Positions 15,624-23,792 of a stretch of DNA of 64,000 bases are shown one piece after another. The translations under genes were made by a program, and so were the position numbers. The DNA lies in assembly GCF_000412335.2 (NCBI RefSeq), contig NZ_KE161030.1:2518526-2582525 (forward strand). Direction: 5' to 3'. This stretch comes from Cedecea davisae DSM 4568. Its GTDB lineage: Bacteria > Pseudomonadota > Gammaproteobacteria > Enterobacterales > Enterobacteriaceae. The notes beneath the pieces were generated by a model that worked only from the letters and a program-made list of their open reading frames with translations, was not told where the DNA came from and ran no database searches. Numbering within the stretch: the stretch's first letter is position 1; each line of letters opens with the position of its first letter.

Positions 15624-16991
15624 CTAACGGGTCAGCTGTTTCAGAACCAGGGTAAAGTCAGCTTTTATCTCTTCATCTTTTGCATGACGCCCATCGCGGA
15701 TAACCCAGCTTCCGCCGGTCATCACATCCTTAATCGGGTTAGCCGCGCAGGCAAAAATCCAGCGATTAAGCAGCTCGCTATCCTGGGCGGTAGCAAGGAA
15801 CGGGTCACCGCCGTCCAGCACCAGCAGGTCGGCGCGCCCGCCCACGGCCAGCTCGCCAATATTCTGGCCCAGCGCCATTTTCCCGCCTCGTAATGCCCCC
15901 TGGTACAACACGTTGCCCACATAAGGCTCGTTTGCCAGGTGGAGCAGGTTGCGGCGGCGGTTATTCAACCGCTGCCCGTATTCAAACCAGCGCAAGTCTT
16001 CGCTGACGCTGACGCTAATGTGGCTGTCGGAGCCGATGCCCCAATTCCCGCCCTGGTGCAGATAAGCCTGCCCCGGGAAAATGCCGTCACCCAGGTTTGC
16101 TTCGGTCGTCAGGCAAAGCCCGGCCACCGTACCGGAGTCAGCGATGAGCTTAGTTTCGCTCCCGGTAATGTGCGTGGCGTGTATCAGACACCAGTTTTCA
16201 TCGACAGGCATATTCTCATAAAGCCACTCCACCGGGCGCAGGCCGGACCAGGCCAGGCAGTCGTCCACCTCTTTTTGCTGCTCGGAAATATGGATGTGAA
16301 CAGGCTGAGGATGCGGCTGGCTTTCCAGTACGGCCCGCATTTGCTCGGGCGTAACGGCGCGCAGCGAATGGAAGCACAGCCCGGCGCGCTGCATGGGCTC
16401 GGCGGCAAGCTTAGAGACAATGCTGTCGTACAGCTTAAGGTAACCGTCAGTCTGGTTGATAAAGCGGCTTTGCCCCGCAGAGGCAGGCTGCCCGCCGAAG
16501 CCGGAATGGGTATAAAGTACCGGCAGCAGGGTCAGGCCAATTCCACTAGTTTTTGCGGCCTGAGAAATACGCAGCGCCAGTTCGGCAGGCTGGGCGTAGG
16601 CTTTGCCGCCGCTGTCGTGGTGCAGGTAATGAAACTCGGCCACCGAGGTATATCCGGCTTTAAGCATTTCGATATACAAATAGCTGGCGATGGTTTCCAG
16701 CTGTTCCGGAGTGATTTTACCCACCAGCCGATACATCAAATCTCGCCAGGTCCAGAAGCTGTCCGCCGGGTCGCCGACCACTTCCGTCAGTCCCGCCATT
16801 GCGCGTTGAAAGGCGTGGGAATGGAGGTTAGGCATACCGGGAACCACAAAGCCTTCCAGCCGGATGCTTTCGTCATCCGCTTTGGCGTTAACTTCAACGG
16901 CGGTGATAGTGCCCTGCCCTGAAACGCTTAATTTGACATTCTCTGCCCAGCCCTGCGGCAGAAGCGCCTTCGCCGCGAAATATACCGCCAT
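15624..16991 (-). CDS. hutF: Formimidoylglutamate deiminase HutF
   Basis: A 455-residue amidohydrolase-superfamily enzyme. Metal ligands: H57 and H59 in MPNLHSHAFQRAMAG, a His in HIHISEQQKEV, and the Asp in GSDSHISVS. HutF converts N-formimino-L-glutamate to N-formyl-L-glutamate and ammonia, after which HutG releases formate. This is the five-step histidine route known from Pseudomonas, not the four-step route (formiminoglutamase) of Klebsiella. It is transcribed divergently from hutC over tandem HutC-type operators, so HutC should control it. Confidence 0.93.
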   Translation of the reverse strand: MAVYFAAKALLPQGWAENVKLSVSGQGTITAVEVNAKADDESIRLEGFVVPGMPNLHSHAFQRAMAGLTEVVGDPADSFWTWRDLMYRLVGKITPEQLETIASYLYIEMLKAGYTSVAEFHYLHHDSGGKAYAQPAELALRISQAAKTSGIGLTLLPVLYTHSGFGGQPASAGQSRFINQTDGYLKLYDSIVSKLAAEPMQRAGLCFHSLRAVTPEQMRAVLESQPHPQPVHIHISEQQKEVDDCLAWSGLRPVEWLYENMPVDENWCLIHATHITGSETKLIADSGTVAGLCLTTEANLGDGIFPGQAYLHQGGNWGIGSDSHISVSVSEDLRWFEYGQRLNNRRRNLLHLANEPYVGNVLYQGALRGGKMALGQNIGELAVGGRADLLVLDGGDPFLATAQDSELLNRWIFACAANPIKDVMTGGSWVIRDGRHAKDEEIKADFTLVLKQLTR

Positions 16992-17020
16992 ATCAGCACC
17001 CCGGTTCGATGTTAATCAAT

Positions 17021-17046
17021 TGTATATACATGCATGTATATATACA
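17021..17046. promoter_or_regulatory. Tandem HutC-like operators between hutF and hutC
   Basis: TGTATATACA (17021-17030) and TGTATATATACA (17035-17046) are two palindromes separated by TGCA. The same core recurs at 26631-26640 and, as TTGTATGTACAA, at 26283-26294. GntR/HutC repressors of Pseudomonas bind TGTATNNACA-type sites. The site is placed to shut both divergent promoters. Confidence 0.75.
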
Positions 17047-17098
17047 TCCAAATAACGGTAGAGTAAACTTTAAAGCATACCCGGGCGAGGAATGATGA

Positions 17099-17860
17099 AT
17101 GGCACAAAGCGACGTTTTTAAAGCAGCGGCAGAGACGGAAAGTCTGGAGCAGCCGGCCCCCTATTATGAGCGGGTCAAAAGCATCATTAAGACCAATATT
17201 CATAGCGGACTTTGGCCGGTAAATTACCGCGTGCCGTCCGAAAGCGAGCTGGTGAATCAGTTCGGTTACAGCAGGATGACCATCAACCGCGCCCTGCGCG
17301 AGCTGACCTCCGAAGGCCTTCTGGTGCGCATGCAGGGCATCGGCACTTTTGTAGCCGAAGTCCGCGGGCAGTCTGCGCTGCTGGAAATCAATAATATTGC
17401 CGACGAGATTGCCAGCCGTGGCCACCGCCACCACGCACGCGTTCTGGAGCTGACTCAAGTCTATGCCGACGCGCAGCAGGCGCTGGCGTTCAACCTGCCA
17501 AAAGGCAGCCGCCTGTTCCACTCGCTGATTTGCCACTACGAAAACGGCGTGCCGGTGATGCTGGAAGACAGGCTGGTTAACTCGCTCATCGTACCCGACT
17601 ATTTCCAGCAGGATTTCACCCGCATTACGCCAAACGCCTATCTTTCTTCTATCGCGCCTATTGTCGAAGGTGAGCACATCATCGAGGCGGTAAACGTTAC
17701 GCGCGAAGAGTGCGTTTATCTGGAGATAGACGAGCAGACTCCGTGCCTGCAAGTTAACCGCCGCACCTGGACCGGGCGGCAAAATAAAAAAATCGTCACC
17801 AGCGTGCGCCTCGTATATCCCGGCTCGCGCTACCGCCTTGAAGGGAGCATGCACAAATGA
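17099..17860 (+). CDS. hutC: Histidine-utilisation repressor HutC (GntR family, UTRA domain)
   Basis: A 253-residue regulator. N-terminal winged helix (YYERVKSIIKTNI, RVPSESELVNQFGYSRMT, LTSEGLLVRMQGIGTFV, residues about 20-88) and a C-terminal UTRA ligand domain (about 105-245). HutC represses hut genes until urocanate binds UTRA. Operator-like palindromes lie in front of hutF/hutC, hutU and the transporter-lyase operon, so one regulator may control all three; thiourocanate could be a second inducer (inference). The hutD start overlaps its end by four bases. Confidence 0.92.
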   Translation: MAQSDVFKAAAETESLEQPAPYYERVKSIIKTNIHSGLWPVNYRVPSESELVNQFGYSRMTINRALRELTSEGLLVRMQGIGTFVAEVRGQSALLEINNIADEIASRGHRHHARVLELTQVYADAQQALAFNLPKGSRLFHSLICHYENGVPVMLEDRLVNSLIVPDYFQQDFTRITPNAYLSSIAPIVEGEHIIEAVNVTREECVYLEIDEQTPCLQVNRRTWTGRQNKKIVTSVRLVYPGSRYRLEGSMHK

Positions 17861-18411
17861 TTCGCCTGCTGCCCTATGCCGACAGCCCGGAGATGCCGTG
17901 GAAAAACGGCCTGGGCGTAACGCGCGAGATCTCTCGCCATCCGGCTGTGGAGGCCTATGACTGGCGTATTTCGGTCGCCACTATTCGCGACGATGGCCCC
18001 TTCTCTCGTTTCAGCGGCTATCTGCGCAATATCAGCGTGCTGGAAGGCGAAGGCATGTTCCTGACTATCGACGACGAAGAAAGCGGGTTAATTGCGCCGT
18101 TTCAGGCCACCGACTTTAACGGCGAGAGCGAGGTTTCCTGCAAAATTCACGGCGGCCCGCTGCTGGACTTCAACGTTATCTATAAATCAGAAACAACTAC
18201 GGCCGCCGTAAGCTGGCTGCGAGACGGAGAGTGGTCAGAGCAACAAAATACCCAGTTGCTGTTCAATGCCGGAGAAACTCTGGAGCTTGAGGTGAACGGC
18301 CAGCATTATGCTCTGGGGCATTATGACAGCCTGCTGATTGGCGCTCCGGCAAGCGTGGCGGTCGCATCAGGCCAGAATGCCCGGTTCGCCCGCGTAGTCA
18401 TCGGGCAGTAA
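17857..18411 (+). CDS. hutD: HutD-family cupin protein
   Basis: A 184-residue double-stranded beta-helix (cupin) protein. The N-terminal MPWKNGLGVTREI and DWRISVATIRDDGPFSRFSG segments are the HutD family signature. HutD co-occurs with hut genes in many proteobacteria and has been proposed to tune hut expression by binding formylglutamate or a similar intermediate; its exact function is not settled. ATGA overlap with hutC means they are co-translated. Confidence 0.92.
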   Translation: MIRLLPYADSPEMPWKNGLGVTREISRHPAVEAYDWRISVATIRDDGPFSRFSGYLRNISVLEGEGMFLTIDDEESGLIAPFQATDFNGESEVSCKIHGGPLLDFNVIYKSETTTAAVSWLRDGEWSEQQNTQLLFNAGETLELEVNGQHYALGHYDSLLIGAPASVAVASGQNARFARVVIGQ

Positions 18412-18414
18412 ATA

Positions 18415-18433
18415 CCGGCAGCCAGGCTGCCGG
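18415..18433. repeat. Hairpin between convergent hutD and enoyl-CoA hydratase genes
   Basis: CCGGCAGCC (18415-18423) and GGCTGCCGG (18425-18433) are perfect arms with a one-base centre. It sits in the 31-base space between the two convergent stops. No T-tract is present on either side, so it may stabilise mRNA 3' ends rather than terminate by itself. Confidence 0.5.
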
Positions 18434-18442
18434 GCGCAATCT

Positions 18443-19210
18443 TCAGCGGCCTTTGAACTCGGGCCGCTGTTTGCTTTTAAACGCTTCAAGCCCCGCCGTG
18501 CGGTCCTCGCTGTCGGCAATCAACGCCGAAAGCACTCTTTCATAAGCTACGCCCGCGCTGAGCGGCATTTCGTAGCTGGCGGCCACCGCTTTTTTAATCA
18601 TTACCGCAGCCAGCGGAGCCGCTTTTGCAACCTGCCCGGCGAGCGCCAGCGCCTGCTGTTCAAGTTCATCGGCGGCAACAATGCGGCTCACCAGTCCGGC
18701 CTGAATAGCCTCCTGAGCGTTGATCCTTCTGCCGCCGAGCAGCATCTCCATCGCCAGCGACTTGCCCACCGCCCGCACCAGCCTTTGCGTGCCGCCCGCG
18801 CCGGGGATAACGCCGATATGGCTTTCCGGCAGCCCGAACTGCGCCGCCTCGTCGGCGATGATGATATCGCACAGCAGCGCCAGCTCCAGCCCGCCTCCCA
18901 GCGCATAGCCGGAAACGGCGGCAATCAGCGGTTTTTCAATTTCCCCAACCCGGTCCCATTTTTCACTAAAGCCGCTGCGCCATAACTCAGTGGCGGAAGC
19001 GGAGGCCAGGGTGCCGGTGTCCGCTCCGGCGCTAAAAGCCTTCGGAGAGCCAAGCAGCACAATTGCCCGGACTTCCGGCTGCCCATCCAGCTGCTTTAAG
19101 GTGTTTACCAGCTCGTCCAGCATGTCAGCAGTCAGCGCATTGTATTTCTGCGGGCGATTAAGCGTGACGACGGCAACCGCGCCTTCGAGGCGGCATAAAA
19201 TGTCACTCAT
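18443..19210 (-). CDS. Enoyl-CoA hydratase/isomerase family (crotonase) enzyme
   Basis: A 255-residue crotonase. Oxyanion-hole segments KAFSAGADTGTL and YALGGGLELALLCD; the two acid-base residues of true hydratases are present at E109 and E129 (FGLPESHIGVIPGAGGTQRL). It should add water to an alpha,beta-unsaturated acyl-CoA. Last gene of the eight-gene minus-strand operon; its start overlaps the dehydrogenase stop by eight bases. In context the substrate is probably the CoA ester of the unsaturated acid made by the lyase, e.g. (thio)urocanoyl-CoA. That is inference; a carnitine/crotonobetaine-like role is an alternative. Confidence 0.88.
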   Translation of the reverse strand: MSDILCRLEGAVAVVTLNRPQKYNALTADMLDELVNTLKQLDGQPEVRAIVLLGSPKAFSAGADTGTLASASATELWRSGFSEKWDRVGEIEKPLIAAVSGYALGGGLELALLCDIIIADEAAQFGLPESHIGVIPGAGGTQRLVRAVGKSLAMEMLLGGRRINAQEAIQAGLVSRIVAADELEQQALALAGQVAKAAPLAAVMIKKAVAASYEMPLSAGVAYERVLSALIADSEDRTAGLEAFKSKQRPEFKGR

Positions 19211-20099
19211 CTGCCGCGCTCCCGCCGGTGAGTCCCTTCACAGTTTCATCACGCTTGCGCATTGCGGCGGCGGCCGTTTCCGGCGTCCAGGCGTAGAAAC
19301 CTTCCCCGCTTTTGACCCCAAGCTGATTATCCGCAACCTTTTGCTTCAGCCACGCGGGCAGGCTGTCGCTATTGTCCAGCGCCGGAAGCAGAATCCCCGC
19401 AACCTTCTCAACCGTGTCCAGACCGGCAAAATCCATCAGCTTCATCGGCCCCATCGCCGCCCAGCGCGGAGCCAGCGTGCGCTGTACCGCCCGGTCAACG
19501 TCCTCGACCGAGCCGATCCCCGCATCCACCAGATACAGCGCCTCCCGCAGCATCGCGTATTGCAGCCGATTGATGATAAAGCCGGGAATATCCTGGTTAA
19601 CGGTAATCGTCTCTTTACCCAACTGGCGGCAGATATCACGTATCCGCTCGCAGACCTCATCGGCGGTTTTCTCGCCGCGAACAATTTCAATCATCGGCAT
19701 GGTATCCGCCGGGTTAAACCAGTGCATACCGATAAGCCGCTGCGGCTGGCTAAGGCCCGAAGCCAACAGCGTGATAGAAACGCTGGAGGTGTTGGTCGTT
19801 ATCAGGCACTCAGGGCCGACCAGCTGTTCGACGGTTTTCAGCACGCTTTTTTTGAGCGCCACGTCTTCCGCCACGTTTTCAGAGACCAGGTCGGCCCCGG
19901 CGAGGCAGCTTTCAAGCCCGGTGGTAAACTCAACGCCGCCCTGCGCGCCGAGCGATGCCACAATCGAGCGAGCTTTATCCAGCGTCTGCTCCGAGCGTGA
20001 CCACAGGCTTACGCTAAACCCCGCGCGGGCCATCACTACGGCAATCCTGGCGCCCATCGTTCCGGCACCCACAACCGCCACCTTTTTCATTTGAGCCAT
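19203..20099 (-). CDS. 3-hydroxyacyl-CoA dehydrogenase (short, single-domain)
   Basis: A 298-residue NAD-dependent enzyme. Rossmann loop GAGTMG (11-16); catalytic pair H126 and E138 in GMHWFNPADTMPMIEIV (12 residues apart as in mammalian HADH); NRLQYAMLREALYLVDAG helix in the C-terminal dimer domain. It should oxidise the 3-hydroxyacyl-CoA made by the crotonase encoded next to it. L-carnitine dehydrogenase is a close relative, so a 3-hydroxy acid substrate without CoA cannot be excluded. It follows the CoA-transferase gene by 16 bases. No thiolase is encoded in the operon. Confidence 0.88.
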   Translation of the reverse strand: MAQMKKVAVVGAGTMGARIAVVMARAGFSVSLWSRSEQTLDKARSIVASLGAQGGVEFTTGLESCLAGADLVSENVAEDVALKKSVLKTVEQLVGPECLITTNTSSVSITLLASGLSQPQRLIGMHWFNPADTMPMIEIVRGEKTADEVCERIRDICRQLGKETITVNQDIPGFIINRLQYAMLREALYLVDAGIGSVEDVDRAVQRTLAPRWAAMGPMKLMDFAGLDTVEKVAGILLPALDNSDSLPAWLKQKVADNQLGVKSGEGFYAWTPETAAAAMRKRDETVKGLTGGSAADE

Positions 20100-20115
20100 T
20101 TGCTTTCTCCGCCGC

Positions 20116-21312
20116 TTAAATCACGCCCTGCGCTCTTAGCTGAGTAAGAGTGGCCTGGTCGATAGCCAAAATTTCACTCAGCACGCTGTCGGTGTGCTCC
20201 CCAAGAGACGGCGGAACCAGGGACGGCTCGACCGTTACCGCGCTCATTTTTACCGGCTGCGGCACGATAGCGATATCACCCGCGGTTGGGTGCTGAACCC
20301 GCTTAACCAGTTCGCGCTCGCGCGCATAATCGCTGGTAAGGATCTCCTCAAGACGCAGAACCGCAGAGGCAGGAACCCCCGCGTTATCCAGCAGGGCCTG
20401 AGCGTCGCTAACGGTTTTATCTGCCAGCCAGCGTTCAATTTCTTTACGCAATGGCTGCTGGTTAGCCAGCCGCAGCGGATCGGTAAGGTAGAGCGGATCG
20501 GCTGCCAGCTCCGGCCTTTCCATCGCCGTACACAGCTGGCGGAACAGCTTGTCGTTAGCCACGGCAATTACGATATGCCCGTCCTGAGCCGGATAGCTGT
20601 CCATCGGGGCGCTGATGGGGTGCGCGTTGCCCAGCCGCCCGGCGGAAGGCTGGCCGCCAATCCACTGGGTCAGGGAAACCATTTGCAGCGTCACCATGGT
20701 GTCGAGCATTGAGACATCCAGATGCTGGCCTTTACCGCTAATTCCGCGCTGCAACAACGCGGCAAGTACCGCCCAGCTGCCGTATAGCCCGGCGACCACA
20801 TCCCCGATGGCGTCGCCCACTCGGGTCGGCTCGCCTTGCGCCCAGCCGGTCACCTGCATAATGCCGCCGTAAGCCTGCACAATGTGGTCGTAGGCGGCCT
20901 TATGCGCCATCGCCCCCTGCTGGCCAAAGCCGGAAATACTGGCGTAAACCAGCCGCGGGTTAATCTCCTGAAGCGTCTGGTAATCAATGCCGAGACGCTT
21001 AGTCACGCCTGGGCGGAAGTTCTCCACCAGCACGTCGGCTTGTGCCACCAGCTGTTTAAGAATTTCCAGCCCTTCCGGCGTTTTTAAATCCAGCGTGACG
21101 CTTTTTTTGCCGTGGTTGAGCTGCATAAAATAGCTGCTCTCCCCGGCGATATGCGGGGTAAAGCTGCGCGAGTCGTCGCCGCTGCCCGGCATTTCAATCT
21201 TAATAACCTCGGCACCGAGGTCATTGAGCAGCGAGGCGCACCACGGCCCGGCCAGCACGCGGGACAAATCAAGCACCCGAATGCCCTTCAGCGGCTGCAA
21301 AGCTTCACTCAT
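20116..21312 (-). CDS. CaiB/BaiF-type (class III) CoA transferase
   Basis: A 398-residue class III CoA transferase; the ATG at 21312 has GAGGAG seven bases before it and overlaps the lyase stop by eight bases. Motifs: VLDLSRVLAGPWCASLLNDLGAEVIKIE at the N-terminus, ENFRPGV, and the catalytic Asp at 167 (PTRVGDAIGD), the position of D169 in FRC and CaiB. It moves CoA from a donor thioester to a carboxylate. Set between a lyase making an unsaturated acid and a hydratase acting on unsaturated acyl-CoA, it is the logical activation step. Substrate not determinable from sequence. Confidence 0.88.
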   Translation of the reverse strand: MSEALQPLKGIRVLDLSRVLAGPWCASLLNDLGAEVIKIEMPGSGDDSRSFTPHIAGESSYFMQLNHGKKSVTLDLKTPEGLEILKQLVAQADVLVENFRPGVTKRLGIDYQTLQEINPRLVYASISGFGQQGAMAHKAAYDHIVQAYGGIMQVTGWAQGEPTRVGDAIGDVVAGLYGSWAVLAALLQRGISGKGQHLDVSMLDTMVTLQMVSLTQWIGGQPSAGRLGNAHPISAPMDSYPAQDGHIVIAVANDKLFRQLCTAMERPELAADPLYLTDPLRLANQQPLRKEIERWLADKTVSDAQALLDNAGVPASAVLRLEEILTSDYARERELVKRVQHPTAGDIAIVPQPVKMSAVTVEPSLVPPSLGEHTDSVLSEILAIDQATLTQLRAQGVI

Positions 21313-22864
21313 TTTCGTTCTCCTCAATCAGGGAGCACAGCCTGCGGCTGAGTTCACCGGCCGCAATCAGGTCGCGAACGGCATGCATATCAGGATAAAG
21401 CGCGGTGTCCGTTTCGCGGAACGGGACGCGTTCACGAACCATACCCAGCGTCAGCTCGCTGCCGACGGAAGCCCGCAGCGGCCGATGAAACTCCAGCGCC
21501 TGGCAGGCGCACAGCAGTTCAATGGCGACAATATCGACCGCATTCGAAACGCCCAGTAAAGCCTTACGCGCGGAGGAAACGCCCATGCTGATGTGGTCTT
21601 CCTGCCCGGCGCATGTGGTAACGGTATGCACGCTGGCGGGCGCGGCCAGGCTGCGGTTATCCCCGGCAAGCGCGGCGGCAACATAAGGCGGGATCATCAT
21701 GCCCGAGTTGGCACCGCTTCTGCCGACAAGAAAGGCGGGTAGCCCGCTGAGATGCACGTTGGTAATGCGGTCGGAACGAGCCTGCGAAGCGGTACTGACC
21801 TGCGCGATAGCAACCGCCAACGAGTCCAGCGCCAGAGCCAGCGGTGCGCCGTGCCCGTTGCCGCCCGGCAGAATAACCAGCTCGTCGTGCTCAATTAAAA
21901 ATACCGGGTTATCGGTGACCGAGTTCAGTTCGATTTCAACAATACGGCGGCAATGAGCCAGCTGGTCGCGCACCGCACCGTGAATTTGCGGAATACAGCG
22001 CAGGCTGAGGGCGTCCTGCACGCGGTGGTCGCGGTAACGAGCAAAAATTTCACTGCCGTCCAGCAGGCGGCGCAAAATAGCGGCCGTTTGCCGCTGCCCG
22101 TCATGGGGGCGCAGAGCGTGCAGCCGCGCGTCGTAACCGCGAGTATTGCCCTTCAGCGCCTCCAGGCACATGCCTCCGGCCATATCGGCCACCGGCAGCA
22201 GGCGTTCAAAATCATGTATCGCCAGGCAGGCAAGACCGGTTATTTCATAGGTGCCGCTGATAAGCGCATGCCCTTCACGCGGGCCGGGAATACGTGGCGC
22301 AATCCCCGCTTTTTCCAGCGCTTGGGCAGAGGGCAGCAGCTCGCCCTGATACCAACATTTTCCTTCGCCAAACAGCGACAGGCCAATATGCGCGGTAGCA
22401 ATCAGGTAACCCACGGAGCCGCTGGCAGGTGACCAGGGCGTCACCCTGCGGTTAAGCATTTCGGCCATACGCTGTACCAGCTCAGGGCTAACCCCGCTGT
22501 ACCCCTGCAACAGCGACTTAAGCATCACCGCCATCATGGCGCGCACCTCGCGCACCGGCAAATCTGGCCCCATCCCGCAGGCGTGGCTGCGCAGCATATT
22601 GAGCTGCACGCTGGCAATTTGGTCCGCAGAAAGTCTTTCCGTGACCAGGTCGCCCACCCCGGTGGTCAGCCCATAAATGACCTTCCCTTCATCAATTGCC
22701 CGGCGAATATAGCCGCTCACATTCTCCATGTTCGCCAGCGCGTCAGGCGCGAGTGCAACCTGCGCGCCGTCGGCAATGCGTACCAGCTGTTCGATGGTGG
22801 TCGGTGTGATGCCCAGGGTTACGGCATTATGCTGCTGCCCGGAGGAGCCAGTTTGTGTTGTCAT
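21305..22864 (-). CDS. Histidase-superfamily lyase lacking the MIO triad (ergothionase/betaine-lyase candidate)
   Basis: A 519-residue aromatic amino-acid lyase fold (PF00221). Kept: Tyr64 (KVIYGLTTGVGDL, HAL Y53), His94 (LRSHACGMG, HAL H83), Gln283, Arg289 and Glu422 (QEDHISMG, HAL E414). Lost: after GSVG (149-152) the sequence goes straight to YLIATAHIGLSLFGEG, three residues shorter than histidase, so Ala-Ser-Gly that makes the MIO cofactor is deleted; the upstream PASG is an alignment decoy. HAL N195 is Ser203 and HAL Y280 is Leu286. An enzyme without MIO should not deaminate free histidine but could expel trimethylamine, as ergothionase does. Co-transcribed with a quaternary-amine importer and CoA enzymes. 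Annotation pipelines would call it hutH; I think that is wrong. Confidence 0.82.
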   Translation of the reverse strand: MTTQTGSSGQQHNAVTLGITPTTIEQLVRIADGAQVALAPDALANMENVSGYIRRAIDEGKVIYGLTTGVGDLVTERLSADQIASVQLNMLRSHACGMGPDLPVREVRAMMAVMLKSLLQGYSGVSPELVQRMAEMLNRRVTPWSPASGSVGYLIATAHIGLSLFGEGKCWYQGELLPSAQALEKAGIAPRIPGPREGHALISGTYEITGLACLAIHDFERLLPVADMAGGMCLEALKGNTRGYDARLHALRPHDGQRQTAAILRRLLDGSEIFARYRDHRVQDALSLRCIPQIHGAVRDQLAHCRRIVEIELNSVTDNPVFLIEHDELVILPGGNGHGAPLALALDSLAVAIAQVSTASQARSDRITNVHLSGLPAFLVGRSGANSGMMIPPYVAAALAGDNRSLAAPASVHTVTTCAGQEDHISMGVSSARKALLGVSNAVDIVAIELLCACQALEFHRPLRASVGSELTLGMVRERVPFRETDTALYPDMHAVRDLIAAGELSRRLCSLIEENENE

Positions 22865-22874
22865 CTTGCTGTCC

Positions 22875-23759
22875 TTACTTGCTCAGGCCGTGTTTAACCA
22901 GCCACTGGTGAGCCACGTCATCAATATTCACAAACTCGGCAAGCTGCCCGTTCATGGCGATTAAATCGGCGGTGGTCAACTGGGCAGAGACTTTGTTCAG
23001 GGTATTTTCAATCGTCGGATTGAGCGTGGCGCTGGCCACGATCGGCACAATATTCTGAGCGGCAAACAGGTTTTTAGGGTCACCCAGCGCCACCAGATGA
23101 TCTTTCTGGATTTCCGGCGTGGTGGACGTTAAGTCCGCGGCCTGAATCTGATTGTTTTTCAGCGCGGTCAGCGTCAACGGCCCCGCCACGTCCAGCACTT
23201 TGAAGTTTTTGAAATTCAGACCATAGACTTCTTTCAGCCCCGGCACGCCTTCATGGCGAGTCTTCCACTCCGCGGGGCCGCCCAGTACCAGCTCGCTGGC
23301 ATAAGGCTTCAGGTCTTCAATGGTTTTGAGCTTGTATTTATCCGCCGTTTTTTTGGTTACCGCGATAACGTCGCTGTTTTGCGCCACCGAGGTGTTCAGC
23401 ATCTTCACGTTAGCAGGCAGTTTGGCCGCCAGCGCGCTCGCCACTTCTTCTGAGCTATGGGCTTTGTTATTGGCATCCAGGTAACTAAGCAGCGCGCCGC
23501 TGTACTCCGGGATCACGTTGATGGAGCCGTCCAGCAGCGCCGGGATATAAACTTCGCGGCTGCCGATGTTGAGTTTTTTCTCCACCGGAATGTTTTGCGC
23601 CTCCAGCGCTCCGGCGTAGATGGTCGCCAGCAGCTGGTTTTCAGGGAAGTCAGCCGAGCCGATAATCACTTTCTGAGCGGAGTCTGCCGCCCAGGCGGAG
23701 GAGACAACGGACAGCATCGCGGCACTTAACAGCGTCAAACAACGTTTCTTCATATTCAT
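22875..23759 (-). CDS. Periplasmic substrate-binding protein of an OpuC/OsmF-type quaternary-amine transporter
   Basis: A 294-residue binding protein; ATG 23759 has AAGGTG six bases before it (a GTG at 23768 is less likely). Sec signal peptide MKKRCLTLLSAAMLSVVSSAWA. Family motifs IIGSADFPENQLLATIYAGAL, SREVYIPALLDGSINVIPEYSG. Relatives bind glycine betaine, choline or carnitine, and the ergothioneine binder EgtU belongs to the same family. Ten bases before the lyase gene. The ligand is inferred to be a histidine-type betaine from context only. Confidence 0.88.
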   Translation of the reverse strand: MNMKKRCLTLLSAAMLSVVSSAWAADSAQKVIIGSADFPENQLLATIYAGALEAQNIPVEKKLNIGSREVYIPALLDGSINVIPEYSGALLSYLDANNKAHSSEEVASALAAKLPANVKMLNTSVAQNSDVIAVTKKTADKYKLKTIEDLKPYASELVLGGPAEWKTRHEGVPGLKEVYGLNFKNFKVLDVAGPLTLTALKNNQIQAADLTSTTPEIQKDHLVALGDPKNLFAAQNIVPIVASATLNPTIENTLNKVSAQLTTADLIAMNGQLAEFVNIDDVAHQWLVKHGLSK

Positions 23760-23792
23760 CGCATTCACCTTGTGTAATTAACGGGCTGGAGA

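Noticed and set aside
15939-16922. 327-codon plus-strand ORF opposite hutF
   Set aside because: hutF has clear metal-binding motifs in the other strand; this frame has none.
17021-17046. TGTATATACATGCATG... as a simple microsatellite
   Set aside because: The same palindromic core occurs at the two other hut promoters, so it is better explained as an operator.
17012-17854. 280-codon minus-strand ORF opposite hutC
   Set aside because: HutC has a clear HTH and UTRA domain and correct signals; the antisense frame has no support.
21305-22864. PASG at residues 147-149 of the lyase as the MIO triad
   Set aside because: It precedes GSVG, whereas in histidases Ala-Ser-Gly follows GSVG; the spacing from GSVG to LFGEG is three residues short, so the true triad is deleted.
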